The notes under the pieces were generated by a model. That model was not told the origin of the DNA, did no database searches, and saw only the letters and a list, made by a program, of their open reading frames with translations. Positions 1 to 7,603 of a stretch of 9,038 nt of DNA are shown here, piece by piece; position 1 is the first letter of the stretch, and each line of letters opens with the position of its first letter. Made by a program: the position numbers and the translations under genes. This DNA comes from an uncultured Chromatiaceae bacterium (lineage in GTDB: Bacteria > Pseudomonadota > Gammaproteobacteria > Enterobacterales > Alteromonadaceae), in NCBI GenBank assembly GCA_946481195.1, contig CAMLNG010000123.1:1-9038 (forward strand), written 5' to 3'.

Positions 1-1848
1 CAAATTGTGGCGGATTTCCACGAGATGGGCACCAACAGCACCTTCTTTTTTCAACCCGGCATTCCAAGCCGCAACAGCCCTTTTGCACCGGAATCGACGA
101 TTAAGCTGACCAATCAACTGGCAAAGTTCCACGCCAAAGCGCTGGATGAGGTAAACCGGCTCTATTTCACCGAAGAGGCTTTTGATGATTTTTATGTCGG
201 CAAAGGTTCAACGTACCCGGATGTGCACGGCAGTGTCGGTATTTTGTTTGAGCAGGGCAGCAGCCGTGGCCATTTGCAGGAGAGCCTGCAATCGGAGCTC
301 AGCTTCAGCTTTGCCATCGACAATCAGTACCGCACCTCATTTTCGACCTTAAATGGCGCTGTTGCGCATAAACAGGATTTGCAGCAGGCCCAGTATCAGT
401 TTGCACAAAAATCCAAAGAGCAGGCCCGGCTTGACCCGGTGCGCGGTTATCTGCTGCGCGAATCAGCCGACCAAAGCCGGCTTGCGGCATTATTGCAGCT
501 GTTAAAACAACACCAAATTGCCGCATATGCGCTGACCGAAGATTTCCAGATCAATGGCAAAACTTTCGAGGCCGGCCACAGTTATTTTGTGCCGGTGGAG
601 CAAAGCCAGTACAACCTGATTAAAGCGGCATTTAATACCGACACCAATTTCCGCGATAACACTTTTTACGATGTGTCCGCCTGGACATTACCTTATGCCT
701 ATAACATAGATTTTGCCGCGAGCCGCAAAGCGCCATCAGAGCTTGCAGCTGAAGCCTGGACCCCACCTGCTATCACCTCGCAGGTGTTCAGCGACAGTGC
801 TTACGCCTACGCATTGCCATGGGCTGACCAACAGGCGCCGGTGCAAACCGCTCGTCTGTTGCAGGCTGGCTTCCAGCTCAGAGTAGCGCCGAAAGCGTTC
901 AGTGCTGTAACGGCTCAAGGCGTCCAGCAGTTTGCAGCAGGAACAGTACTGCTCCCGGCTGGACTGCAGGCCGAAGGTTGGCAGCAAAAACTGGCCGCCT
1001 TTGCTTCGCAGCAACCTTTGCCATTGACCGCACTGACTTCAGGTCTGACCCCACAAGGCCAGGATTTGGGCAGTAATCAGGTCAAGCCGCTGGTATTACC
1101 GCAAGTGTTATTAGTGGCAGGCCCTGGTATCAATTCAACAGAAGCCGGTGAGCTCTGGTTTGCCACTGAGCGCCTGGCGGGGATCTCGCCATCGATGGCT
1201 GAGCCGGCACGGCTGAAACGCCTCGATTTGACACGTTACAGCCATATTCTGTTACCTGATGGCAATTATGGCAGCTGGGGCGATGCTGAAGTGGCGCAGC
1301 TGAAAAATTGGCTGGAGCAAGGCGGGGTGCTTTGGGCGCAGAAAGCGGCAGTCAGCTGGCTGGCGGAGAAGTCTCTGCTGCAAGCCAAGCTGAAAAAAGC
1401 CAGTGAGTTAAAAGCCTTAGTGACAATGAGCGCGCCGGTTTATCAGGATAAAGAGCAATTGGCGGGTCGTCAGCGCATCGCGGGTGCCATTTTCCAGACT
1501 GAAGTGGATTTAAGCCACCCACTGAGCTTTGGTTTACCGCGCCAGCAACTACCGGTGTTCAAAAACGACCTGCTGCTGATGGAGCCGGCTGAGCAGCCCT
1601 TTGTCACTGTAGCCCGTTACAGTGACCAGGCGCAGTTAGCCGGTTATGCCGATCCGGCGCTGGTCAATGCGTTTCGCAATAGCGCCACAGTGCTGGCGCA
1701 TAACGTTGGCGATGGCCGTATTGTCGCAATGACCGACAACCCTGTGTTCCGCGGTTATTTCGTCGGTTCTGGCCGGTTATTGGTGAACAGCCTGTACTTT
1801 GGCAAATTGTTCGACTCCGGCGACGACAGTGGGGATGGCGACGAATAA
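1..1848 (+). CDS. M14-family zinc carboxypeptidase-like protein, 5' partial (C-terminal 615 residues)
   Basis: The reading frame is open from the first base, so the gene starts upstream; an in-frame GTG at position 7 is probably not a start, because it lies inside the conserved motif VADFHEMG (window residues 3-10). In M14 peptidases the His of this motif (residue 7) is the third zinc ligand. The segment VGILFEQGSSRGH carries the likely catalytic Glu (residue 84, codon at 250-252). The HxxE zinc motif must lie to the left of the window. After the catalytic domain there is a long region, with a C-terminal part (about residues 370-610) that looks like a glutamine-amidotransferase-like Rossmann module (VAGPGINSTEAGELWF, then HILLPDGNYG). 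That module is common in large M14 proteins of marine gammaproteobacteria. The protein ends in an acidic tail, DSGDDSGDGDE. A secreted or periplasmic location is likely for the family, but the signal peptide would be outside the window. The substrate is unknown. The last 94 bases overlap the opposing comF gene. Confidence 0.85.
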   Translation, partial: QIVADFHEMGTNSTFFFQPGIPSRNSPFAPESTIKLTNQLAKFHAKALDEVNRLYFTEEAFDDFYVGKGSTYPDVHGSVGILFEQGSSRGHLQESLQSELSFSFAIDNQYRTSFSTLNGAVAHKQDLQQAQYQFAQKSKEQARLDPVRGYLLRESADQSRLAALLQLLKQHQIAAYALTEDFQINGKTFEAGHSYFVPVEQSQYNLIKAAFNTDTNFRDNTFYDVSAWTLPYAYNIDFAASRKAPSELAAEAWTPPAITSQVFSDSAYAYALPWADQQAPVQTARLLQAGFQLRVAPKAFSAVTAQGVQQFAAGTVLLPAGLQAEGWQQKLAAFASQQPLPLTALTSGLTPQGQDLGSNQVKPLVLPQVLLVAGPGINSTEAGELWFATERLAGISPSMAEPARLKRLDLTRYSHILLPDGNYGSWGDAEVAQLKNWLEQGGVLWAQKAAVSWLAEKSLLQAKLKKASELKALVTMSAPVYQDKEQLAGRQRIAGAIFQTEVDLSHPLSFGLPRQQLPVFKNDLLLMEPAEQPFVTVARYSDQAQLAGYADPALVNAFRNSATVLAHNVGDGRIVAMTDNPVFRGYFVGSGRLLVNSLYFGKLFDSGDDSGDGDE

Positions 1849-2594
1849 AGCGAAGTCGGGGTGCCGGGCGCTGGTGTAATAGCCAGCGTGACCACGCCAA
1901 TCCGCTCTGCACCTGCCTTTCGCAGCAGGCGAGAAAGCTGATTCAGCGTAGCGCCTGTGGTCAATACGTCGTCGACCAGTAAAATTTTCGTCGGTAATGC
2001 GGCGATGCCAGGCCCTGATGTGAGCCGGAACTGCCGGCGTAGCTGGGCACGGCGCACACTGGCGCTGGCGCCGAGCTGATGTGGCAGATGGCTTTGCGCA
2101 ACAAAAACATGCAAGAGCGGCAAGCCGGTGACAGCAGCCACTGTGGCCGCAAGTTGGCGGGATTGATTAAAACCACGTTCACGCAGCCGTTTAGGATGCA
2201 TCGGGACATAAGCCACCGCGGCGAATTGGTCCTGCAATCGCCAGGCTGGCAGTGCCAGCGTCAGTTGCTGGCGCAGCATCTGGCCACAGGCCAGCTCCTG
2301 TTGTAACTTCCAGGCGCTGATAAAATGACTCCAGGGTAGCTGATACCAGCTTAAACTCCAGACTGCATCAAACTGCGGGGCCTGCAGCCCGTTGTTGACC
2401 GCCGGTAACTGCAGCGCATTGTCATGTAAAGGCCAGTACAACCGTGGCAAAGCGGCCTGACAGTGATCACAAAGCTGACTGCCAGGTTGATGCACCGGAA
2501 AATCACACCACAAACAACAATTCGGCAGGCAAAAGTGTAAAAAGCGCTGCAGCAGTTGCCGGATCGCAGGCACAATAGTGCTTTGCATGGTCAT
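1755..2594 (-). CDS. comF: ComF/GntX family phosphoribosyltransferase-like protein
   Basis: This 279-residue protein has the hallmarks of the ComF family: an N-terminal zinc-ribbon-like part with CLWC (residues 27-30) and CDHC (42-45), the block VPMHPKRLRERGFNQS (130-145), and a PRPP-binding loop ILLVDDVLTTGATL (204-217) of type I phosphoribosyltransferases. ComF takes part in DNA uptake in naturally competent bacteria; in E. coli the orthologue GntX/YhgH is linked to use of external DNA. The enzymatic reaction is not established. The start was chosen at the ATG at 2594-2592 because AAGGA (2604-2600) sits 5 bases upstream; a GTG at 2597 and an ATG at 2588 are alternatives with worse spacing. 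The gene is divergent from bioH, as bioH and gntX are in E. coli. About 35 C-terminal residues, rich in Ser and Pro, lie beyond the usual end of the family. They are encoded partly antisense to the M14 gene and look like a dispensable tail. Confidence 0.88.
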   Translation of the reverse strand: MTMQSTIVPAIRQLLQRFLHFCLPNCCLWCDFPVHQPGSQLCDHCQAALPRLYWPLHDNALQLPAVNNGLQAPQFDAVWSLSWYQLPWSHFISAWKLQQELACGQMLRQQLTLALPAWRLQDQFAAVAYVPMHPKRLRERGFNQSRQLAATVAAVTGLPLLHVFVAQSHLPHQLGASASVRRAQLRRQFRLTSGPGIAALPTKILLVDDVLTTGATLNQLSRLLRKAGAERIGVVTLAITPAPGTPTSLYSSPSPLSSPESNNLPKYRLFTNNRPEPTK

Positions 2595-2599
2595 CACAA

Positions 2600-2604
2600 T
2601 CCTT
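2600..2604 (-). promoter_or_regulatory. Ribosome binding site of comF
   Basis: Read on the minus strand, AAGGA precedes an ATG at 2594 by 5 bases. This favours that ATG over the GTG at 2597 (2-base spacing) and the ATG at 2588 (11 bases). Confidence 0.6.
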
Positions 2605-2632
2605 GTGAGTTTGTTTTTACATAAATTTAACT

Positions 2633-3403
2633 ATGATACCGAACGCTGAAAATACCAAACCGACTTTAGTTCTGATCCATGGCTGGGGCTTAAATCATGC
2701 CATCTGGCAGCCTGTTGCCGACGCGCTGGCTGCGGAATATCAGGTGCTGGCACTGGATTTACCCGGTTATGGCCTGGCGACGTTTTTTCCTGAACCCTAT
2801 AGTCTGGAAGCCATCACAGACCAGCTGGCGGCGCAAATCCCGGCACAGAGTTTTGTGTTGGGCTGGTCGCTCGGCGGCCTGGTGGCGACTCAGCTGGCAT
2901 TGCGTTATCCGGCCAAAGTGCGGTCGCTGGCGTTAGTTGCCAGCTCACCGTGTTTTTTGCAGCAACAGGACTGGCCAGGGATGAATGCGCAGGTGATGCA
3001 GCAGTTCGCCGGGTCTTTATCGGCCAATCTGGCGCTCACCGTGGAGCGTTTTCTGGCGATCCAGGCGATGGGCAGCACTACAGCGCGGCAGGATATCAAA
3101 CAGCTGAAACAGGCGGTACTGAGCTTGCCATTGCCACAGGCAGAAGTGTTGGCTGCTGGTCTTGAAATTCTGGCCACGACAGATTTACGCCCAATGCTTA
3201 CCAAACTCAGCATGCCGCTGTATGGCTGCTTTGGCCGGCTGGATTCACTGGTACCGGTGGCGATGACCACGACGTTGCAGGAACTGGTACCAAGCGCACA
3301 GATTTCAGTGCTGGCCAAGGCGTCGCACGCGCCTTTTATTTCCCATCAGCCGGAGTTTTTGCTCTGGGTCAAACATTGGTTACAGGCGGTGCCACAGTCG
3401 TAA
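2633..3403 (+). CDS. bioH: Pimeloyl-[acyl-carrier protein] methyl ester esterase BioH
   Basis: This is a 256-residue alpha/beta hydrolase, the same length as E. coli BioH. BioH removes the methyl group from pimeloyl-ACP methyl ester, which ends fatty-acid-type chain extension and releases pimeloyl-ACP for BioF in biotin synthesis; it acts in the cytoplasm. The oxyanion-hole motif HGWGLN is at residues 16-21 (Trp18). The nucleophile elbow is GWSLGG, with Ser79. The catalytic acid is Asp204 in GRLDSLVP and the catalytic base is His232 in SHAPF. The WSLGG elbow, HGWGLN motif and length separate BioH from generic hydrolases, and the adjacent divergent comF/gntX gene matches the E. coli neighbourhood. 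The first ATG is used; no good Shine-Dalgarno sequence precedes it, so initiation may be weak. The start codons of the divergent pair are 38 bases apart, so their promoters must overlap each other or the coding ends. I saw no BirA-type operator. Confidence 0.92.
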   Translation: MIPNAENTKPTLVLIHGWGLNHAIWQPVADALAAEYQVLALDLPGYGLATFFPEPYSLEAITDQLAAQIPAQSFVLGWSLGGLVATQLALRYPAKVRSLALVASSPCFLQQQDWPGMNAQVMQQFAGSLSANLALTVERFLAIQAMGSTTARQDIKQLKQAVLSLPLPQAEVLAAGLEILATTDLRPMLTKLSMPLYGCFGRLDSLVPVAMTTTLQELVPSAQISVLAKASHAPFISHQPEFLLWVKHWLQAVPQS

Positions 3404-3477
3404 AGTTGCTTGGCCGGATCCAGATCAACAGAGCGGCAGATAATTGCCGCTAAAGTGGCGACAATTTGCCATTTCCC

Positions 3478-3506
3478 TTGTCTCAATGACATGAGTTGGT
3501 TACTAT
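3478..3506 (+). promoter_or_regulatory. Candidate sigma70 promoter of the small flagellar-like gene and metalloprotease
   Basis: TTGTCT (3478-3483) and TACTAT (3501-3506) are separated by exactly 17 bases. Each matches the sigma70 consensus at 4 of 6 positions. Transcription would begin near 3513, leaving a leader of about 27 bases that contains the ribosome binding site TGGAG (3527-3531). It lies in the 136-base gap after bioH, which otherwise shows no gene and no convincing terminator. Confidence 0.4.
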
Positions 3507-3539
3507 TTAATCATAGGTTCATGTTGTGGAGATCCGTCG

Positions 3540-3839
3540 ATGGAATTACAGTCCGCTTACAGCTCAGGTTTGCAGGGTTTGCAGCGCGCGTCCAATGGCA
3601 TTACGGAAGCCACTGTGAATATCAATCGCGAAGCGATCAATCAGCAACGCGCCTTAAATGCTCAGCAATCCAATGCAGCTGCTCAGCAGCCGGAACCAGT
3701 CCAGCCACAGCCGAAAACTCCGGCGCTGGAACAAAGCCTGGTACAACTCACCACAGAATCACTGTATGCCGAAGCCAATGTGCGGTCGATTAAAACGGCT
3801 GACGAAATGCTTGGCACCTTGATAGATGTCAGTGCCTGA
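3540..3839 (+). CDS. Small protein resembling a minimal flagellar rod/hook (FlgE/F/G-type) protein
   Basis: This 99-residue protein starts at an ATG 8 bases after TGGAG. The N-terminal stretch, with SGLQGLQRASNGI at residues 9-21, resembles the start of flagellar axial proteins, where a helix of the SGL-x-AA type is followed by NNIAN. The C-terminal segment (about 69-99), with SIKTADEMLGTLIDV, resembles the C-terminal helix of FlgE and FlgG (TIKTxDxxLxTLV in the hook protein). Between them, residues 33-62 are rich in Gln, Pro and Ala and probably unstructured. The whole central folded domain of a rod or hook protein is missing. It may be an axial-structure adaptor or a relic that kept only the coiled-coil ends; its function is not known to me. 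It is followed after 13 bases by the putative metalloprotease gene, so the two are probably co-transcribed. The frame 3410-3793 overlaps it but lacks family similarity and was not called. Confidence 0.75.
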   Translation: MELQSAYSSGLQGLQRASNGITEATVNINREAINQQRALNAQQSNAAAQQPEPVQPQPKTPALEQSLVQLTTESLYAEANVRSIKTADEMLGTLIDVSA

Positions 3840-3852
3840 GGACTAAAGCAGC

Positions 3853-4791
3853 ATGGCGATCACGTCGGTTTACCCCAATGTCACACCCTATGTCGGCAAT
3901 CCGGCAGTGGATTTGGCACGCCGGGAAAATCTGAAACGTGACATCATCGAACCTGTGGCACAGATGGAACGCAACGCCGCAGAAAAAGGCGTGATTTCCG
4001 AAGACAAAAGCCGTAACTCACCTCAACATAATAATCCGACCTACACCGACGAGCTGAAAAACCGTGGTACCGAGTTAAAGCAGGCGGTTGAAGGCCGCTC
4101 ACAGGAACGGGATCCGGAAGGTCGCTCAGATCAGGGCAGTTCAGGGCAATCTGGTTCTGGTCGTGAAGAGCAACAAAGCGCCAGTGAACAACGCAAACTC
4201 GACGAACTAAAAAAACGTGACGCAGAAGTCCGTGCTCATGAGCAGGCCCATGCAGGTGTGGGCGGCAATCTGGCTGCGTCGCCAAGTTATGAATTTCAGG
4301 TCGGTCCAGACGGCAGGCAGTATGCGGTTGGTGGTGAAGTCAATATCGACCTGGCGGTGGTGCCGGGCGACCCGCAAGCCACTATCGTCAAAATGCAAAA
4401 AGTCAAAGCTGCCGCTTTGGCTCCGGCAGATCCGTCTTCGGCGGACCGGCGTGTCGCTGCCGAAGCCACGCAGCGGGTATTGCAGGCGCAGGCCGAATTA
4501 GCGCAGCAGAATGTTGCCCTAAATAACCCGCCGGCGGCAGATGCCGATTATTGGCTGGAACAAGCCGAAGAACAGCAGCAAGCGCAAACTTCAGGCGTTA
4601 GCCGTGCTCAGAACAATCAGCAGCCTGATGAACAGCAACTGGAGCCCGGGCGGCCGGTAAATAAAGGTCCACAGGTCGAACAGCGTAGCCTTGAGTTGGC
4701 GGCATTGATGCAAAAACGCAGTCAGGTCATCAGCAGTTATTATCAACAGGCAGTGCAGCCGCAGGACAGACCTTTATTGCTGACTGCCTAA
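3853..4791 (+). CDS. Putative metalloprotease, SprA-related / CJM1_0395 family
   Basis: This 312-residue protein has a conserved core at about residues 112-207. It begins LKKRDAEVRAHEQAHAG, holds the gluzincin-type zinc motif HEQAH (His129, Glu130, His133), and continues with SYEFQVGPDGRQYAVGGEV, then DPQATIVKMQKVKAAALAP and the block ending DRRVAAEAT. This is the signature of the SprA-related family, annotated elsewhere as putative metalloproteases; no substrate is established. The regions on both sides (40-111 and 210-312) are of low complexity, rich in Gln, Glu, Ser and Arg, and probably disordered. No signal peptide or membrane segment is seen, so it is probably cytoplasmic or exported by a non-Sec route. 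The ribosome binding site GAGGA (3838-3842) overlaps the stop codon of the upstream small flagellar-like gene, which suggests coupled expression. The gene ends 20 bases before a strong bidirectional hairpin. Confidence 0.85.
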   Translation: MAITSVYPNVTPYVGNPAVDLARRENLKRDIIEPVAQMERNAAEKGVISEDKSRNSPQHNNPTYTDELKNRGTELKQAVEGRSQERDPEGRSDQGSSGQSGSGREEQQSASEQRKLDELKKRDAEVRAHEQAHAGVGGNLAASPSYEFQVGPDGRQYAVGGEVNIDLAVVPGDPQATIVKMQKVKAAALAPADPSSADRRVAAEATQRVLQAQAELAQQNVALNNPPAADADYWLEQAEEQQQAQTSGVSRAQNNQQPDEQQLEPGRPVNKGPQVEQRSLELAALMQKRSQVISSYYQQAVQPQDRPLLLTA

Positions 4792-4811
4792 AGCGCACAG
4801 TTATTAGTTTG

Positions 4812-4849
4812 CCAATAAAAACGCCGTCAAATGACGGCGTTTTTATTGG
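4812..4849. terminator. Bidirectional intrinsic terminator between the metalloprotease gene and tex
   Basis: Two perfectly complementary 18-base arms (4812-4829 and 4832-4849) flank a two-base loop; in practice the loop would be 4 or more bases. The GC-rich core ACGCCGTCA/TGACGGCGT is bordered by an A-tract on one side and a T-tract on the other, so it can end transcripts from either direction. It sits between the stop codons at 4791 and 4870 of two convergent genes. Confidence 0.92.
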
Positions 4850-4869
4850 GCTGTAATCAGATACAGACG

Positions 4870-7188
4870 TTACTTTTTCAGCTTGGCCAGCGCGGCGGCA
4901 AAAGCATTGCCCATGGCCGCATTGCCATTGTCCTGCTGTCGTGGTGCGCTTTGTGGCCGGTTGCCGCCGGATTTGGCCGGGGCTGAACGTTCTTTCGCGC
5001 CACCTGCGGCTTTTGGCTGAGGCTGTTCATCCATCCGCATCGTCAGTGCGATGCGTTTCCGTTCGATTTCCACTTCCAACACTTTGACTTTAACGATGTC
5101 ACCCGCTTTGACCACCTGGTGTGGATCAGACACGAATTTATCGGTCAAAGAGGAAATATGCACCAGACCGTCCTGATGCACACCAATATCGACAAAAGCG
5201 CCAAAGTTGGTGACGTTTGTCACGACGCCTTCCAGCTGCATGCCGGGTTTTAAGTCCGCCATGGTTTCAACGCCGTCTTTAAACTGTGCCGTTTTGAACT
5301 CTGGGCGCGGGTCGCGCCCTGGCTTGTCCAGCTCTTTCAGGATGTCGCTGATGGTCGGAATACCAAAATGTTCATCCGCAAATTCGGCCGGGTTAATCGA
5401 TTTGAGGAAACTGCTGTTGCCGATCACAGCATCAACCGGCTGTTGGTGTTTGGCCAGAATTTTTTCAACCAGTGGATAAGCTTCCGGGTGCACTGCGGAG
5501 GCGTCCAGCGGGTTTGTGCCATTGTTGATCCGCAGGAAACCTGCCGCCTGTTCAAAAGCCTTAGGGCCAAGGCGTGGCACTTTGAGCAAGTCGCGACGTT
5601 GCATAAAACGGCCGTTGCTGTCGCGGTACATCACGATATTTTGCGCCAGGGTTTTGTTCAGGCCGGCAACACGGGCAAGCAGTGCCACCGAGGCGGTGTT
5701 CAGATCAACGCCGACAGCGTTCACACAGTCCTCGACCACTGCATCCAGCGATTTGGTCAGCAAGCTTTGGTTGACGTCATGCTGATACTGGCCAACGCCG
5801 ATGGCTTTGGGTTCGATTTTCACCAGCTCAGCCAGCGGATCCTGCAAACGACGGCCAATCGACACAGCACCGCGTAGTGACACATCCAGATCCGGGAATT
5901 CCTGCGCGGCCAGCTCTGAGGCTGAATACACTGAAGCGCCGGCTTCCGACACCATGATTTTGCTCAGCTGCTGTTCTGGCAGCATTTTAATGACATCGGC
6001 TGCCAGTTTATCTGTTTCGCGGGAAGCGGTACCGTTGCCGATGGCGATCAGTTCGACTTTAAATTGTTTGCAATAAGCGGCCAGGGTTTTGACTGACTTG
6101 TCCCACAGGTTTTGAGGTGCATGTGGAAAAATGGTAGTGTTGGCGACCAGTTTGCCGGTCTGGTCGACGACCACTACTTTGACACCGGTGCGCAGGCCCG
6201 GGTCGAGGCCCAGCGTAGCGCGCATGCCGGCTGGAGCTGCCATCAGCAGGTCCTTCATATTGCGGGCGAACACCGCGATGGCTTCTTCTTCGGCTTTTTC
6301 GCGCAGCTCGCCGAGCAGGTCGTTTTCCAGTTGCAGGTGCAGTTTCACTTTCCAGGTCCACTGCACCACGGTGCGGATAAAGGCATCGGCGGCGCGGCCC
6401 TGCTGGCGCAGGTCAAAATGACTGGCGACCATCTGCTCGCAGCTGGCATGGGCACTGGCTTCATCGGCGTCTGGCTGCAGTTGCAGGTTCAGAATGCCTT
6501 CATTGCGGCCACGGAACATTGCCAGCGCGCGGTGAGACGGCACGTTTTTCCAAAGCTCGGTGTGAGCAAAATAATCACGGAATTTCGCACCTTCGGTTTC
6601 TTTGCCGGCAACGACAGTGCTTTTTAACACCGCATGTTGTGCCAGATGACGGCGCAGTTTGGCCAGCAGATTGGCGTCTTCAGCAAAACGCTCCATCAGA
6701 ATGTATTTAGCGCCGTCCAGCACGGCTTTGACGTCAGCAAAACCAGCCCCGGCGTTGATGTAGGGCACAGCGGCCTGTTCCGGCACTAAATCGGCGTCAG
6801 CCAATAACGCATCTGCAAGCGGTAACAAACCGCCTTCAATGGCGATTTGGCCTTTGGTACGGCGTTTCGCCTTGTATGGGCCGTACAAGTCTTCCAGCCG
6901 GGTTTTATTGTCAGCGGCCAGAATGTCCTGCTCCAGCGCTGGCGTCAGTTTACCTTGTTCGTTGATAGTGCGCAGAATGACCTGCCGGCGGTCTTCCAGT
7001 TCGCGCAGATAGGTCAGGCGCTGTTCCAGAGTCCGTAACTGCGTGTCGTCCAGACCACCGGTGACTTCTTTACGGTAACGGGCAATAAAAGGCACTGTCG
7101 CGCCTTCATCCAGCAGCTGCACTGCAGCGTTAACCTGATCCGGACGGGCTGCAATTTCGGCAGCGATCTGTTTGATAATCATCGACAT
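4870..7188 (-). CDS. tex: RNA-binding transcription accessory protein Tex
   Basis: This 772-residue protein is the full length of bacterial Tex (YhgF in E. coli), a cytoplasmic RNA-binding protein related to eukaryotic Spt6 and tied to transcription and stress or toxin expression. Domains in order: an N-terminal helical region (1-320) with [16 protein letters not shown] (32-47) and [15 protein letters not shown] (98-112); a YqgF/RNase H-like domain (324-450) opening with [17 protein letters not shown]; helix-hairpin-helix segments (485-555) with [16 protein letters not shown] and [21 protein letters not shown]; and an S1 domain (648-718) with [21 protein letters not shown]. The last 50 residues form a low-complexity Lys/Gln/Ala tail. 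The start ATG at 7188 has AAGGA (7206-7202) upstream with a rather long gap of 13 bases; an ATG at 7182 is a possible alternative but is even further away. It is divergent from greB and convergent with the metalloprotease gene. No convincing promoter was found on the minus strand between 7189 and 7290. Confidence 0.97.
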   Translation of the reverse strand: MSMIIKQIAAEIAARPDQVNAAVQLLDEGATVPFIARYRKEVTGGLDDTQLRTLEQRLTYLRELEDRRQVILRTINEQGKLTPALEQDILAADNKTRLEDLYGPYKAKRRTKGQIAIEGGLLPLADALLADADLVPEQAAVPYINAGAGFADVKAVLDGAKYILMERFAEDANLLAKLRRHLAQHAVLKSTVVAGKETEGAKFRDYFAHTELWKNVPSHRALAMFRGRNEGILNLQLQPDADEASAHASCEQMVASHFDLRQQGRAADAFIRTVVQWTWKVKLHLQLENDLLGELREKAEEEAIAVFARNMKDLLMAAPAGMRATLGLDPGLRTGVKVVVVDQTGKLVANTTIFPHAPQNLWDKSVKTLAAYCKQFKVELIAIGNGTASRETDKLAADVIKMLPEQQLSKIMVSEAGASVYSASELAAQEFPDLDVSLRGAVSIGRRLQDPLAELVKIEPKAIGVGQYQHDVNQSLLTKSLDAVVEDCVNAVGVDLNTASVALLARVAGLNKTLAQNIVMYRDSNGRFMQRRDLLKVPRLGPKAFEQAAGFLRINNGTNPLDASAVHPEAYPLVEKILAKHQQPVDAVIGNSSFLKSINPAEFADEHFGIPTISDILKELDKPGRDPRPEFKTAQFKDGVETMADLKPGMQLEGVVTNVTNFGAFVDIGVHQDGLVHISSLTDKFVSDPHQVVKAGDIVKVKVLEVEIERKRIALTMRMDEQPQPKAAGGAKERSAPAKSGGNRPQSAPRQQDNGNAAMGNAFAAALAKLKK

Positions 7189-7290
7189 GGTGGTATTGAG
7201 TTCCTTGCGACGCAGCGATATAGAGCACAGCTGCTGATAAAGTGGCGGCTATTGTCATACGTCAGCGCAAAAAAATCCATCCTATGACGG

Positions 7291-7319
7291 CTGACAGCGG
7301 CAACGACGCTTGGTATAAA
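7291..7319 (+). promoter_or_regulatory. Sigma70 promoter of greB
   Basis: CTGACA (7291-7296; 5 of 6) and TATAAA (7314-7319; 5 of 6) are separated by 17 bases, and TGG directly before the -10 gives an extended -10 element. The predicted start near 7326 leaves a leader of about 36 bases. This rules out the longer open frame with an ATG at 7242 as the natural greB start and supports the ATG at 7362, which has GGAG at 7349-7352. Confidence 0.7.
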
Positions 7320-7361
7320 CCGCGATGGAACAAGCAAAGTCAGGTCGCGGAGCTGTGGCGG

Positions 7362-7529
7362 ATGAAGACAAAAGTACAAGGTAAAACCAAATTAGTGACC
7401 AGGGAGGGCTATAACCAGCTTAAAGCGGAGCATGACGAACTCTGGTTTAAAAAACGGCCGGAAGTGACCAAAATTGTCAGCTGGGCAGCGAGCTTAGGCG
7501 ATCGTTCCGAAAATGCAGACTATCCATAA
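7362..7529 (+). pseudogene. greB: greB, transcript cleavage factor, truncated after about 54 residues
   Basis: The 55-codon frame reads as the N-terminus of GreB: LVTREGYNQLKAEHDELW, RPEVTKIVSWAASLGDRSE, then NADY. GreB binds RNA polymerase through the secondary channel and rescues backtracked complexes by stimulating RNA cleavage. The conserved tip, here LGDRSENADY at residues 45-54, holds the acidic pair (Asp47, Glu50) that acts at the polymerase active site. In an intact protein (about 158 residues in E. coli) this tip is followed by QY and the second coiled-coil helix, then a C-terminal FKBP-like domain. Here a Pro codon and TAA follow at once. The second helix and the whole C-terminal domain are absent from the window, so the product cannot form the coiled coil. 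The sequence becomes AT-rich at this point, which fits an insertion in the gene and not a point mutation. The start ATG has GGAG 9 bases upstream and a strong promoter, so the fragment is probably still transcribed. The short extension MKTKVQGKTK before the usual motif is slightly unusual. Confidence 0.85.
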
Positions 7530-7543
7530 GAGGTATAATTGTG

Positions 7544-7603
7544 ATACTAATAATCAATAAATCTATAAATATCATATATTAATTAATAGTACGTATACTA
7601 ATA
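7544..7603 (+). repeat. Direct repeat ATACTAATA, two copies (7544-7552 and 7595-7603)
   Basis: Two identical 9-base copies start 51 bases apart, with a partial third (ATACTAG at 7608-7614). All lie within 90 bases of the greB break. Such spacing could suit recombinase or transposase binding sites near an element end, but in sequence of about 80% A+T short repeats also arise by chance. Confidence 0.4.
7577..7588. repeat. 12-base perfect palindrome in the AT-rich junction
   Basis: TATTAATTAATA is its own reverse complement and lies between the two ATACTAATA copies. It could be a protein-binding site; composition makes chance occurrence fairly likely. Confidence 0.35.

Noticed and set aside
1869..1888. 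Hairpin CGCTGG/CCAGCG with an 8-base loop after the M14 stop codon
   Set aside because: There is no T-run on either strand and it lies inside the comF coding sequence, so it is not a credible terminator.
3456..3471. Sigma54-like sequence TGGC...TTGCC upstream of the flagellar-like gene
   Set aside because: The distance between the GG and GC elements is one base short, and sigma54 tolerates little variation in spacing.
3451..3475. Sigma28 (flagellar) promoter-like TAAAG...GCC
   Set aside because: The spacing from TAAA to GCC is 13 bases, not about 15, and the downstream box matches GCCGATAA poorly.
7242..7361. Upstream in-frame extension of greB (40 codons)
   Set aside because: The best promoter (7291-7319) lies inside it, the ATG at 7362 has its own ribosome binding site, and the extension does not resemble GreB.
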